Positions 6,703 to 12,159 of a stretch of DNA of 12,159 bases are shown here, in pieces. Under the pieces are notes generated by a model that saw only the letters and a list, made by a program, of their open reading frames with translations, had not been told where the DNA came from and searched no databases. Every line of letters starts with the position of its first letter. Position 1 is the first letter of the stretch. The position numbers and the translations under genes are program-made. This stretch comes from Sphingomonadaceae bacterium (GTDB lineage: Bacteria; Pseudomonadota; Alphaproteobacteria; Sphingomonadales; Sphingomonadaceae): NCBI GenBank assembly GCA_947442095.1, contig CANEVG010000064.1, positions 1-12,159 on the forward strand, in the 5' to 3' direction.

Positions 6703-7911
6703 ATGAAACGCTCTGACGGACAGAACCGCTTGATCACCGCCAACTGGCGCCCCGCAACGCAAGCCGTGCGCGGGGGTACTTGGCGTTCTGAAATGGGCGA
6801 GACGTCTGAGGCGCTGTTCCTCACTTCGGGCTATACCTACGACGATGCCGCCACGGTCGCTGCGCGCTTTGCGGGCGAGGCAGACGGCATGACTTATTCA
6901 CGCCTGCAGAACCCCACCGTGGCGATGCTGGAAGAGCGCATCGCCCTGCTTGAAGGCGCAGAGGCTTGCCGCGCGCAGGCCAGCGGCATGGCCGCTATGA
7001 CGACCGCGCTGCTTTGTCAGCTTTCCGCCGGAGATCATGTCGTGGCCGCGAAGGCGGCGTTCGGTTCGTGCCGCTGGCTGATCGACAACCTGCTGCCGCG
7101 CTTCGGTATCTCCGGCACCACGATCGACGCATCGGACAATGCCGCATGGGAAGCCGCAATCCGGCCGCACACCAAGGTGTTCTTCTTCGAAAGCCCAGCC
7201 AACCCGACAATGGATGTGGTCGACCTGGAGTTTGTTTGCAGCCTTGCCCGCGCGCACGGGATCACCACCGTGGTCGACAACGCATTCGCCACCAGCGCGC
7301 TGCAGCGCCCGCTCGATTTCGGCGCAGATGTGGTCGCTTATTCCGCCACCAAGATGATGGACGGACAGGGCCGCGTGCTGGCGGGCGCGGTGTGTGGTTC
7401 GGCCCAGTTCATCAACGACAAGCTGTTGCCGTTCCAGCGCAACACCGGCCCCAACATCGCGCCGTTCAACGCATGGGTCGTGCTCAAGGGGCTGGAAACG
7501 CTGGACCTGCGCATTCACCGCCAGAGCGAGAACGCGCTGAAAGTCGCGCAGTTTGTCGAGCCGCGCGTAGCGCGCCTGCTCTATCCGTTTCTGCCCAGCC
7601 ACCCGCAATATGCGCTGGCGGTGAAGCAGATGAAGGCGGGCGGCTCGATCTTTAGCCTTGAAGTGCCGGGCGGGCGGGAACAGGCGCACGCATTGCTCGA
7701 TGCGCTGAAGCTGGTCGATATCTCGAACAACATCGGCGATTCGCGCTCGCTGATGTGCCACCCGGCCTCCACCACGCACCACGGCGTCGGCCCCGAAACC
7801 CGCACGGACATGGGCGTGACTGAGGGCATGCTGCGGCTGAATGTGGGGCTCGAAGATCCGGACGACGTGATCGAAGATCTGGATCAGGCGCTGAAAGCAG
7901 CGGGGCTCTAG
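6703..7911 (+). CDS. metZ: O-succinylhomoserine sulfhydrylase
   Basis: MetZ makes homocysteine directly from O-succinylhomoserine and sulfide using PLP, in the cytosol, as part of methionine synthesis. The 402 residues are full length for the Cys/Met-metabolism PLP family. YSRLQNPTVAMLEERIALLE at 65-84 holds the tyrosine and arginine that bind the neighbouring subunit's cofactor; ESPANPTMDVVD at 163-174, VVDNAFATSALQRP at 190-203 with D192 contacting the pyridine nitrogen, and YSATKMMDGQGR at 213-224 with K217 as the Schiff-base lysine. The C-terminal SRSLMCHPASTTH segment is typical. The TKMMDGQGRVLAG signature favours MetZ over cystathionine gamma-synthase or beta-lyase. ATG 6703 follows AAGG by 8 nt and matches the usual MetZ N-terminus; the frame is open further upstream but lacks similarity there. 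Possible riboswitch control lies just upstream. Confidence 0.95.
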   Translation: MKRSDGQNRLITANWRPATQAVRGGTWRSEMGETSEALFLTSGYTYDDAATVAARFAGEADGMTYSRLQNPTVAMLEERIALLEGAEACRAQASGMAAMTTALLCQLSAGDHVVAAKAAFGSCRWLIDNLLPRFGISGTTIDASDNAAWEAAIRPHTKVFFFESPANPTMDVVDLEFVCSLARAHGITTVVDNAFATSALQRPLDFGADVVAYSATKMMDGQGRVLAGAVCGSAQFINDKLLPFQRNTGPNIAPFNAWVVLKGLETLDLRIHRQSENALKVAQFVEPRVARLLYPFLPSHPQYALAVKQMKAGGSIFSLEVPGGREQAHALLDALKLVDISNNIGDSRSLMCHPASTTHHGVGPETRTDMGVTEGMLRLNVGLEDPDDVIEDLDQALKAAGL

Positions 7912-7915
7912 GCCC

Positions 7916-8353
7916 ATGGCGCGGATTGCGCTGCTCGCGCTCTGCGCGCTCATGCTGGTGGGCGCCATTGCACCGGCGCACCAGTTTAGCGAAGGGCAGG
8001 TGTGGGAATACCGCACTCGGCCGGGTGACAAGGGATCGCTGCTCAAGATCCAGAAGATCGAGAGGGTCCCGGCTTTTGCGCGCTATGGCCCGATCTTTCA
8101 CGTCACCATCATCGGGGTGCGTTTCGGCAAACGCACCGATCCGTCCGACAGCATTGATCATGCGCCGTTTTCGAGAGGCGCGCTCGATGCCAGCGTGACC
8201 CAGCTCTCCGCCTCGACCGCCGTTTTCCCCGATGCCGCGGAAGGCATCGCCGCATGGCACAAGGCGGGCGGCGGGGTGTTCGGCATGCCCGTGGCAAAGG
8301 CCGTGGAGAGCGTGGCGGAAACGCTCAGACGCGCCGACAAGGCTAAGCGCTGA
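7916..8353 (+). CDS. Small exported protein of unknown function
   Basis: I do not recognise this 145-residue protein. It begins with a clear Sec signal peptide (basic ARI, hydrophobic ALLALCALMLVGAI, then a likely cleavage after APA at about residue 21). The mature part starts HQFSEGQVWEYRTRPGDKGS, a small beta-rich looking domain with KIQKIE and HVTIIGVRF strands, and ends in a basic helix rich in Ala, Lys and Arg. It has no membrane anchor and no lipobox, so it is probably periplasmic. The ATG is only 4 nt after the metZ stop without a clear ribosome site, suggesting translational coupling to metZ. Whether it has anything to do with sulfur metabolism is unknown. It converges with ubiK, with 9 nt between stops. 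Confidence 0.75.
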   Translation: MARIALLALCALMLVGAIAPAHQFSEGQVWEYRTRPGDKGSLLKIQKIERVPAFARYGPIFHVTIIGVRFGKRTDPSDSIDHAPFSRGALDASVTQLSASTAVFPDAAEGIAAWHKAGGGVFGMPVAKAVESVAETLRRADKAKR

Positions 8354-8375
8354 CGGAGGCGCTCAGCTCTTAGCC
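8341..8375. terminator. Convergent hairpin spanning the stop codons of the exported protein and ubiK
   Basis: GGCTAAG (8341-8347) pairs with CTTAGCC (8369-8375), and after one C/T mismatch GCTGA (8349-8353) pairs with TCAGC (8363-8367), leaving a 9-nt loop. The twelve pairs include both stop codons, TGA at 8351-8353 on plus and its mirror at 8363-8365 on minus. It could end transcription from both sides, but no U-run follows on either strand, so an intrinsic terminator is not certain. Confidence 0.45.
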
Positions 8376-8611
8376 GCAGCCTCCAGCGCCTCGATCCGAG
8401 CCTTGAGCGCATCGGCTTCCTCGCGCGCGGCGGTGGCCATGTCTTTGACCACTTCGAACTCCTCCCGGCTGACGAAGTCCATCCCGCCGAAGGTTTCGCG
8501 CAGCTTTTCGCGCGCGGTCTCGCCTGCTTCGCGGCCCATGCCGGCGAGTGTGCCTGCGGCGCTGTTGAGCAGCTTGACGAAATCGGCGATCATCGGGTTC
8601 TCGGATTGCAT
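8363..8611 (-). CDS. ubiK: Ubiquinone biosynthesis accessory factor UbiK (BMFP/YqiC family)
   Basis: An 82-residue protein with the YqiC/BMFP pattern: an amphipathic N-terminal helix (ADFVKLLNSAAGTLAGMGRE at 9-28), the middle FGGMDFVSREEFEVVKDMA at 41-59 where VSREEFE is the family signature, and a C-terminal coiled coil (AAREEADALKARIEALEAAA). UbiK forms trimers and helps the late, oxygen-dependent ubiquinone steps by working with UbiJ, possibly by delivering intermediates at the membrane. The family was first noticed as membrane-fusogenic. AAGG lies 8 nt before ATG 8611. It follows tspO on the same strand by 78 bp. The family is certain; the Ubi role in this organism is inferred from gammaproteobacteria. 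Confidence 0.9.
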   Translation of the reverse strand: MQSENPMIADFVKLLNSAAGTLAGMGREAGETAREKLRETFGGMDFVSREEFEVVKDMATAAREEADALKARIEALEAAAKS

Positions 8612-8689
8612 GGTATTGGCCTTGTTTCGAAATTGTCCCCCGCAGATGGGGCGCGGCTGGCCGCTCTACAAGCCGCAACTCGGGGCAAA

Positions 8690-9244
8690 CTACAGCTGGA
8701 CTCGCACCGCTGCGCCGGAGCCCTGCGCACCGTCCGCCGCTGGGTTCGCTACCAGAAACTGGTAATTGAGCAGCGCCGCAAAACATATCCAGGCGAAATA
8801 GGGCAGTAGCAGTGCCGCCGCGACCGGGCGCACCTTTGAGAACATCGGCAGCATGACGCCGGTCAGCACGATCATCGCGCCGATCACCGCCAGCGCCCAG
8901 GTCATCTGGTGCAGCGCGAAGAACACCGGGCTCCATGTGAGGTTCAGCAGGAACTGCATGCCGAACACGGCAAGCGCTGGGCCGCGCCCCAGCGCGCCGC
9001 GCGCCGAAGCCACCATCGCCAGCGACACGCCCATCAGCACATAGAGCACCGACCAGACAATCCCGAACGCAGCCGGTGGCGGATAGAGCGAAGGCTTGGC
9101 CAAGGCGGCGAACCAAGGGTTGCTTGGCCCCGCATCGGCAATCCGACTGGAAAGGAACCCAAGCCCGAGCACGAGCGGCACTGTAAACAGGGACCATCGC
9201 AGAAGGCTGGCACGAAGCTGGGCAGGCGAAGCGAGATAACGCAT
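8690..9244 (-). CDS. tspO: TspO/MBR tryptophan-rich sensory protein
   Basis: A 184-residue five-helix membrane protein. TspO motifs are all present: NPWFAALAKPSLYPPPAAFG at 42-61, VWSVLYVLMGVSLAMV at 63-78, NLTWSPVFFALH at 101-112, and PYFAWICFAALLNYQFLVAN at 148-167. The protein binds tetrapyrroles such as protoporphyrin IX and, in photosynthetic alphaproteobacteria, represses pigment genes under oxygen; in others it is linked to stress. It has a hydrophilic N-terminal extension of about 15 residues and a 16-residue Gly/Ala-rich tail beyond the usual ~160. It lies 100 bp downstream of tlyA and ahead of ubiK on the same strand. No heme or pigment gene is in the window. ATG 9244 lacks an obvious Shine-Dalgarno. 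Confidence 0.94.
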   Translation of the reverse strand: MRYLASPAQLRASLLRWSLFTVPLVLGLGFLSSRIADAGPSNPWFAALAKPSLYPPPAAFGIVWSVLYVLMGVSLAMVASARGALGRGPALAVFGMQFLLNLTWSPVFFALHQMTWALAVIGAMIVLTGVMLPMFSKVRPVAAALLLPYFAWICFAALLNYQFLVANPAADGAQGSGAAVRVQL

Positions 9245-9344
9245 TGGCTAGAAGGTACCCCCGGGGATCCCGCCGCAGCGGAAATCCATAACGGACAATG
9301 ATTCGCGAGCGATATTGGCGGCGCGACGCGCGCTAGGCAACGTC

Positions 9345-10172
9345 TCAAGCGGCTTCGTTAAGAATGGCAGATATCAGGAACTCGATATTGCCTTCCGGGC
9401 CGGTGATCGGGCTTGTCGTTATGCCCTGCACGGCCCAGCCCTCGCCCTCAAGCCAGCCGCGCACTTCATCACACACGCGGGCATGCAGCGCAGCGTCACG
9501 CACCACGCCGCCCTTGCCCACTTCACCACGCCCCACTTCGAACTGGGGCTTGATCAGTGCCACGAGCTGGGTCGGCCGCGCCGCCAGCCTGAGCGGCACT
9601 TCCAGCACCTTGTGCAGCGCGATGAAGCTGGCATCGCAGACGACCCAGGTAGCCGGCCGGTCGATATGTCCTTGGGTCAACAGCCGCGCGCTCAGTTGCT
9701 CCAACACCGTCACACGCGGGTCCTGCCGCAGCTTCCACGCCAACTGGTTGGTGCCGGAATCGACTGCAAAGACATGGGCTGCGCCCAGCGAAAGCAACAC
9801 ATCGGTAAACCCGCCGGTCGAGCTGCCGATATCCATCGCCGTCACGCCCGCCGGATCGAGCCCGAAATGCGCGATGGCATGACCCAGCTTGATCCCGCCG
9901 CGCGAGACCCACGGATGGTCGCGCCCGCGCACTTCCAGCGGCGCCTCGGCGGGCAGCGCCTGCCCGGCTTTGGTCAGCTTGGTCTCGCCCGAATAGACAT
10001 GGCCTGCCAAAATCAGCGCCTGCGCGCGGGCGCGGCTCTCGGCAAGGCCGCGCTCGACCAGCAGTTGGTCGAGGCGCAGTTTCGCTTTTCCGGTTGCTTT
10101 TGGAGCGTTCGAGCTCGGCGAGGGCGCAGGACGGGTTGAGGTCACCGCCGCTCTCTTCCATACCCGAGGCAT
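9345..10172 (-). CDS. tlyA: TlyA-family rRNA (cytidine-2'-O)-methyltransferase
   Basis: A 275-residue S4 plus FtsJ-type methyltransferase. The S4 RNA-binding domain spans about 31-90 (KLRLDQLLVERGLAESRARA); the Rossmann domain has the SAM motif AMDIGSSTGGFTDVLLSLGA at 112-131 and FAVDSGTNQL at 135-144. The K-D-K-E tetrad fits K95 (RGGIKL), D180 (VVCDASF), K208 (IKPQFEVG) and E264 (GNIEFL). TlyA methylates ribose of 16S and/or 23S rRNA; it is often annotated as hemolysin. Residues 1-30 are an Ala/Pro/Ser-rich tail of low complexity. The start is uncertain: ATG 10172 shares a CATG with the divergent lipoprotein start and has no ribosome site, whereas GTG at 10145 has GGAAGAGAG five bases before it and removes nine residues. 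Confidence 0.94.
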   Translation of the reverse strand: MPRVWKRAAVTSTRPAPSPSSNAPKATGKAKLRLDQLLVERGLAESRARAQALILAGHVYSGETKLTKAGQALPAEAPLEVRGRDHPWVSRGGIKLGHAIAHFGLDPAGVTAMDIGSSTGGFTDVLLSLGAAHVFAVDSGTNQLAWKLRQDPRVTVLEQLSARLLTQGHIDRPATWVVCDASFIALHKVLEVPLRLAARPTQLVALIKPQFEVGRGEVGKGGVVRDAALHARVCDEVRGWLEGEGWAVQGITTSPITGPEGNIEFLISAILNEAA

Positions 10173-10758
10173 GAAGATCAACACCGCGCTCTTGCTGATT
10201 GCCTCATTTGCGCTGCTTGGCGGCTGCGCTACCGTGGCCCCGCCGCGTGCAGTGCCGCTGCCTGCCCCGGCCCCCAAGCCCCAATCCCCGCCGCCGCGAC
10301 CGGTGCAGGCGCCCACACCAGCAACGCCCCTGACAAAGCCGGTCACCGCAAATTGGCGCGATGCCGCGCAGACCTCTGGTGCGTGGACGTATGCTGCCGA
10401 GCCTGGCGGCAGCGCAGTGCGGTTCGGTCTGCCCGGCGCTGCGCCGCTGCTGGTGATCCGCTGCGAGCGCGGGCGGCCTGCCGTGCTGATCCAGCGCGAG
10501 GGCATTGGTCCCGGCACACTGCCGGCCGCGATCACCACCTCCAGCGGCGCGTGGCAGCTGCGCGCTGCCCCCTCCAGCAGCGCTCCCGCAGCCCAGAACG
10601 CGCCGATCCTATTCGAGATAGCCTTGAACGCCAGCGATCCACTGCTCGATGCCATGGCCTTCAGCCGCGGGCGGTTCATGGCCGAAATGGGTGGCGCGCC
10701 AACGCTGGTTCTGCCCGCCTGGGCGGAAATCGGACGGGTTATCGAGGATTGCCGGTAA
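10171..10758 (+). CDS. Proline-rich outer-envelope lipoprotein of unknown function
   Basis: A 195-residue protein with a lipoprotein signal peptide: MKINTALLLIASFALLGGC, lipobox LGGC with the modified cysteine at 19. Residue 20 is Ala, so outer-membrane sorting by Lol is likely. Residues 24-58 are a Pro/Ala linker, probably extended to reach through the envelope. The globular part (60-195) starts NWRDAAQTSGAWTY, contains VIRCERGRPAVLI at 95-107, and ends DPLLDAMAFSRGRF at 157-169 and LPAWAEIGRVIEDCR at 181-195. The two cysteines C98 and C194 could form a disulfide. I know of similar unnamed sphingomonad proteins with that C-terminal pattern but of no function. It diverges from tlyA with overlapping ATGs, so its promoter must lie inside tlyA. 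No strong Shine-Dalgarno is seen. Confidence 0.82.
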   Translation: MKINTALLLIASFALLGGCATVAPPRAVPLPAPAPKPQSPPPRPVQAPTPATPLTKPVTANWRDAAQTSGAWTYAAEPGGSAVRFGLPGAAPLLVIRCERGRPAVLIQREGIGPGTLPAAITTSSGAWQLRAAPSSSAPAAQNAPILFEIALNASDPLLDAMAFSRGRFMAEMGGAPTLVLPAWAEIGRVIEDCR

Positions 10759-10983
10759 AGGGTGGGCCCGAGGTGAGGCGAGCAGGACAAGCGGCGCGCA
10801 ACTTATCCACCGTCGCAGCGCGAAGCTCGTAGTTCTGACGCCAAAAAAAATCATTGCAAGACTTGTTCTTGGCCCCGTGATGAATCACATTCCAATCAAG
10901 GCCGGTACAGGGCAGCACCCCTCCGGCTGAGCCGTACACCGATGTCAGTGAGATCGGGGGGCGGCAACTTGGCTCAACAGCGC

Positions 10984-10998
10984 GAAAGGAGGTGATCC
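10984..10998 (+). promoter_or_regulatory. Full-length Shine-Dalgarno, 15 nt complementary to the 16S rRNA 3' tail
   Basis: GAAAGGAGGTGATCC is the exact reverse complement of the last bases of alphaproteobacterial 16S rRNA (GGATCACCTCCTTTC). GGAGG ends 7 nt before ATG 11000, ideal spacing. Ordinary genes in this window match 4-6 nt at most. CCTCC at 10920-10924 could pair with GGAGG and hide it. Confidence 0.65.
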
Positions 10999-10999
10999 G

Positions 11000-11056
11000 A
11001 TGTCTCATGGTTCAGCAGAGGGGTCGGCATTGCGCATCGCGGAGCATTATCGCTAA
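11000..11056 (+). CDS. Candidate 18-residue small protein or leader peptide
   Basis: ATG 11000 to TAA 11054-11056 encodes MSHGSAEGSALRIAEHYR, with no hydrophobic segment and no run of Leu, Ile or Val codons (one Leu, one Ile), so it is not a classic branched-chain attenuator peptide despite standing upstream of ilvE. The case for translation is the preceding 15-nt match to the 16S tail at correct spacing. The stop codon is at the base of a 7-bp hairpin (11047-11072), and an intrinsic terminator stem follows 55 nt after the stop. It could be a regulatory leader peptide, a small protein, or a non-coding RNA whose SD-like tract titrates 16S or acts otherwise. No homologue is known to me. Confidence 0.38.
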   Translation: MSHGSAEGSALRIAEHYR

Positions 11057-11110
11057 TTTGGTTTTGCGATAAAGGCATCCGTGGGCGGCACTTCCGGCCG
11101 CTGACCATGC

Positions 11111-11145
11111 GAAGGGCCGCTTCCGATTGCCGGAAGCGGCCCTTC
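11111..11145 (+). terminator. Strong intrinsic-terminator hairpin between the small ORF and ilvE
   Basis: GAAGGGCCGCTTCCG (11111-11125) and CGGAAGCGGCCCTTC (11131-11145) form a perfect 15-bp GC-rich stem with a 5-nt loop (ATTGC). It is followed on plus by ACATTTGTT, a weak T-rich tract, and on minus by GCATGG, so plus-strand termination is favoured. The upstream transcript could start at the lipoprotein or at a promoter within the gap. If ilvE is read from the same transcript, this would be an attenuator. Confidence 0.75.
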
Positions 11146-11149
11146 ACAT

Positions 11150-11181
11150 TTGTTGCAAATCCCTTGCCATTTGCGCAACAA
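11150..11181. promoter_or_regulatory. Inverted repeat upstream of ilvE, possible operator
   Basis: TTGTTGCAAAT (11150-11160) and ATTTGCGCAACAA (11169-11181) are inverted copies, 11 bp with a two-base insertion, around an 8-nt spacer. It lies directly after the terminator stem and about 45 bp before ilvE. TAGAAC at 11199-11204 is a possible -10 element, which would place the repeat over the -35 region. An amino-acid-responsive regulator site is a reasonable guess only. Confidence 0.4.
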
Positions 11182-11214
11182 TCGTTCACGGGCCGGGCTA
11201 GAACCCCCATTTCC

Positions 11215-11220
11215 AAAGGA
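11215..11220 (+). promoter_or_regulatory. Shine-Dalgarno of ilvE
   Basis: AAAGGA sits 7 nt before ATG 11228 and supports this start over the internal ATG at 11291. Confidence 0.6.
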
Positions 11221-11227
11221 CCGCCCG

Positions 11228-12159
11228 ATGGCGACGCCCACCACCGCTGCCGCTTTGCCCGCCTTCACGCACACGCCGCACCCTGCCCCGATGGCGGCAG
11301 ACGCGCGCGGCGCAGTGCTGGCAAACCCCGGTTTCGGCACGTCGTTTTCCGATCATATGGTCTCGATTCACTGGGACGAGGCGCAAGGCTGGCACAATCC
11401 CGAAGTGCTGCCCTATGGCCCGATCGCGCTCGATCCGGCGGCCTCGGTGCTGCACTATGCGCAGGAAATCTTCGAGGGCTTGAAGGCCTATCGCTTCGAG
11501 ACCGGCGAAATCGCGCTGTTCCGGCCCGAAGCCAATGCCGCGCGCTTCAACGCCTCGGCCCGCCGCCTCGCCATGCCGGAGATCCCCGAGGCGCTGTTTG
11601 TCGAGGCCGTCACCCAACTGGTCAGGGCAGACCGCGACTGGTTTCCCACGGTCGAGGGCGGCTCGCTCTATCTTCGCCCCTTCATGTTCGCGAGCGAGGC
11701 GTTCCTCGGCGTGCGTCCCTCAAAGCAGTACCGCTTCCTCGTGATCGCGAGCCCGGCGGGCAACTACTTCAAATCGGGCGCGCCCGCCGTTTCGCTGTGG
11801 GTCAGTGAATACAGCCGCGCCGCGCCCGGCGGCACGGGTGCAGCCAAGTGCGGCGGCAACTATGCCGCCAGCCTTGTCCCGACGGCAGAAGCCTTTGCGC
11901 GCGGACACGATCAGGTGCTGTTCCTCGATGCGGTGGAGCGCCAATGGATCGAGGAACTGGGCGGCATGAACCTGTTCTTTGTGTTCGCCGACGGCTCGCT
12001 GATCACCCCGCCGCTTTCAGGCACGATCCTGCCCGGCATCACGCGTGAGAGCCTGCTGGCGCTGGCCCGCGATGAGGGGCTGGCCGTGCGCGAGGAGCGC
12101 TATTCGCTGGATCAGTGGCACGCGGATGCAGATTCGGGCGCGCTGGTCGAGACGTTTGC
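11228..12159 (+). CDS. ilvE: Branched-chain amino acid aminotransferase, 3' end cut by window edge
   Basis: IlvE transfers amino groups between glutamate and the 2-oxo acids of leucine, isoleucine and valine using PLP; it is the last biosynthetic step. The visible 310 residues cover most of this class IV (fold type IV) enzyme of ~360. Family landmarks: DHMVSIHWDEAQGWHNPEV at 42-60, HYAQEIFEGLKAYR at 76-89, LYLRPFMFAS at 147-156, GGTGAAKCGGNYAASL at 201-216 with K207 as the Schiff-base lysine, VERQWIEELGGMNLFFVF at 236-253 with the glutamate E242 that contacts the pyridine ring, and LSGTILPGITR at 263-273. The long form resembles eukaryotic-type BCAT2-like enzymes common in alphaproteobacteria. 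It stands alone after a terminator and an inverted repeat, so it probably has its own promoter. leuB, which acts earlier in leucine synthesis, is 7 kb away. Confidence 0.97.
   Translation, partial: MATPTTAAALPAFTHTPHPAPMAADARGAVLANPGFGTSFSDHMVSIHWDEAQGWHNPEVLPYGPIALDPAASVLHYAQEIFEGLKAYRFETGEIALFRPEANAARFNASARRLAMPEIPEALFVEAVTQLVRADRDWFPTVEGGSLYLRPFMFASEAFLGVRPSKQYRFLVIASPAGNYFKSGAPAVSLWVSEYSRAAPGGTGAAKCGGNYAASLVPTAEAFARGHDQVLFLDAVERQWIEELGGMNLFFVFADGSLITPPLSGTILPGITRESLLALARDEGLAVREERYSLDQWHADADSGALVETF

Larger units (their letters stand above)
10759..11227 (+). other. 469-bp gap without a conventional gene; structured, probably transcribed
   Basis: No protein of recognisable family is encoded on either strand. 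In order it holds an A8 run (10843-10850); GTGATGAATCAC (10877-10888), a small stem with a GANTC site; short hairpins TGAGCC/GGCTCA (10928-10933 with 10971-10976) enclosing CCGAT/ATCGG (10939-10943 with 10953-10957); a 15-nt ribosome site with an 18-codon frame; hairpin TTATCGC/GCGATAA (11047-11053 with 11066-11072) at its stop; hairpin GCGGC/GCCGC (11085-11089 with 11097-11101); a strong terminator; and an inverted repeat before ilvE. This order suggests a short independent transcript or an ilvE leader. A convincing -35/-10 pair was not found. Confidence 0.5.

Noticed and set aside
6898..8046. 382-codon minus-strand open frame
   Set aside because: Antisense to metZ, whose PLP motifs are intact; no recognisable features.
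8638..8676. Short GC hairpins between tspO and ubiK (CCCC/GGGG and GCGGCT/AGCCGC)
   Set aside because: Stems are short, loops or spacing weak, and no U-run follows on the minus strand; not enough to call a terminator.
9254..9270. KpnI-SmaI-BamHI-like string resembling a cloning polylinker
   Set aside because: It has extra C residues, lacks the neighbouring vector sites, and lies in an ordinary tspO upstream region; most likely chance in GC-rich DNA.
10173..10790. In-frame upstream extension of tlyA
   Set aside because: It runs antisense through the whole lipoprotein gene and has no S4/FtsJ similarity; tlyA starts at 10172 or 10145.
10803..10811. DnaA box (TTATCCACC, 8 of 9)
   Set aside because: A single near-match without a cluster, AT-rich unwinding region or origin-linked genes.
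10984..10998. Fragment of a 16S rRNA gene on the minus strand
   Set aside because: Only 15 nt match; the flanks (no GCGGCT before GGATCACC, no spacer-like sequence after) are not rRNA, and the ATG at perfect spacing favours a ribosome site.

Overview
The window looks like chromosomal DNA of a sphingomonad-type alphaproteobacterium (Sphingomonadales, Erythrobacteraceae/Novosphingobium-like). The evidence is high GC, dense coding, the character of the proteins (short RecO, GcvA-like LysR, MetZ, a GtrA-fused mannosyltransferase, a sphingomonad-type membrane GGDEF protein), and a 15-nt sequence complementary to the alphaproteobacterial 16S rRNA 3' end. Taxonomy is inferred, not proven. There are no mobile elements, CRISPR arrays, tRNA or rRNA genes.

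Layout from left to right: (1) minus strand: a membrane-anchored diguanylate cyclase cut by the left edge (1-929), a LysR regulator (1069-1881) and apaG (1927-2325). (2) plus strand, divergent from apaG: recO (2429-3043), leuB (3077-4132) and a GT2 polyprenyl-phosphate mannosyltransferase fused to a GtrA domain (4144-5265). (3) minus strand, convergent: a GT39/PMT-type membrane glycosyltransferase (5298-6617). (4) plus strand, divergent: metZ (6703-7911), preceded by a possible pseudoknotted SAM-II-like leader, and a small exported protein (7916-8353). (5) minus strand: ubiK (8363-8611), tspO (8690-9244) and tlyA (9345-10172). (6) plus strand: a proline-rich lipoprotein (10171-10758), a 469-bp gap without a conventional gene, and ilvE (11228 to the right edge).

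Together these are mainly housekeeping genes: leucine/branched-chain synthesis (leuB, ilvE), methionine synthesis (metZ), ubiquinone assembly (ubiK), recombination repair (recO) and rRNA/ribosome-linked modification (tlyA). The adjacent convergent pair GT2-GtrA plus GT39/PMT makes sense as donor synthase and lipid-dependent transferase of one envelope or protein glycosylation pathway.

The least explained part is 10759-11227. It holds an 18-codon open frame whose ribosome binding site matches 15 nt of the 16S tail, several hairpins around it, a 15-bp perfect terminator stem, and then an inverted repeat just ahead of ilvE. It may encode a structured small mRNA, leader peptide or sRNA. The metZ leader is the second region that deserves a covariance search.
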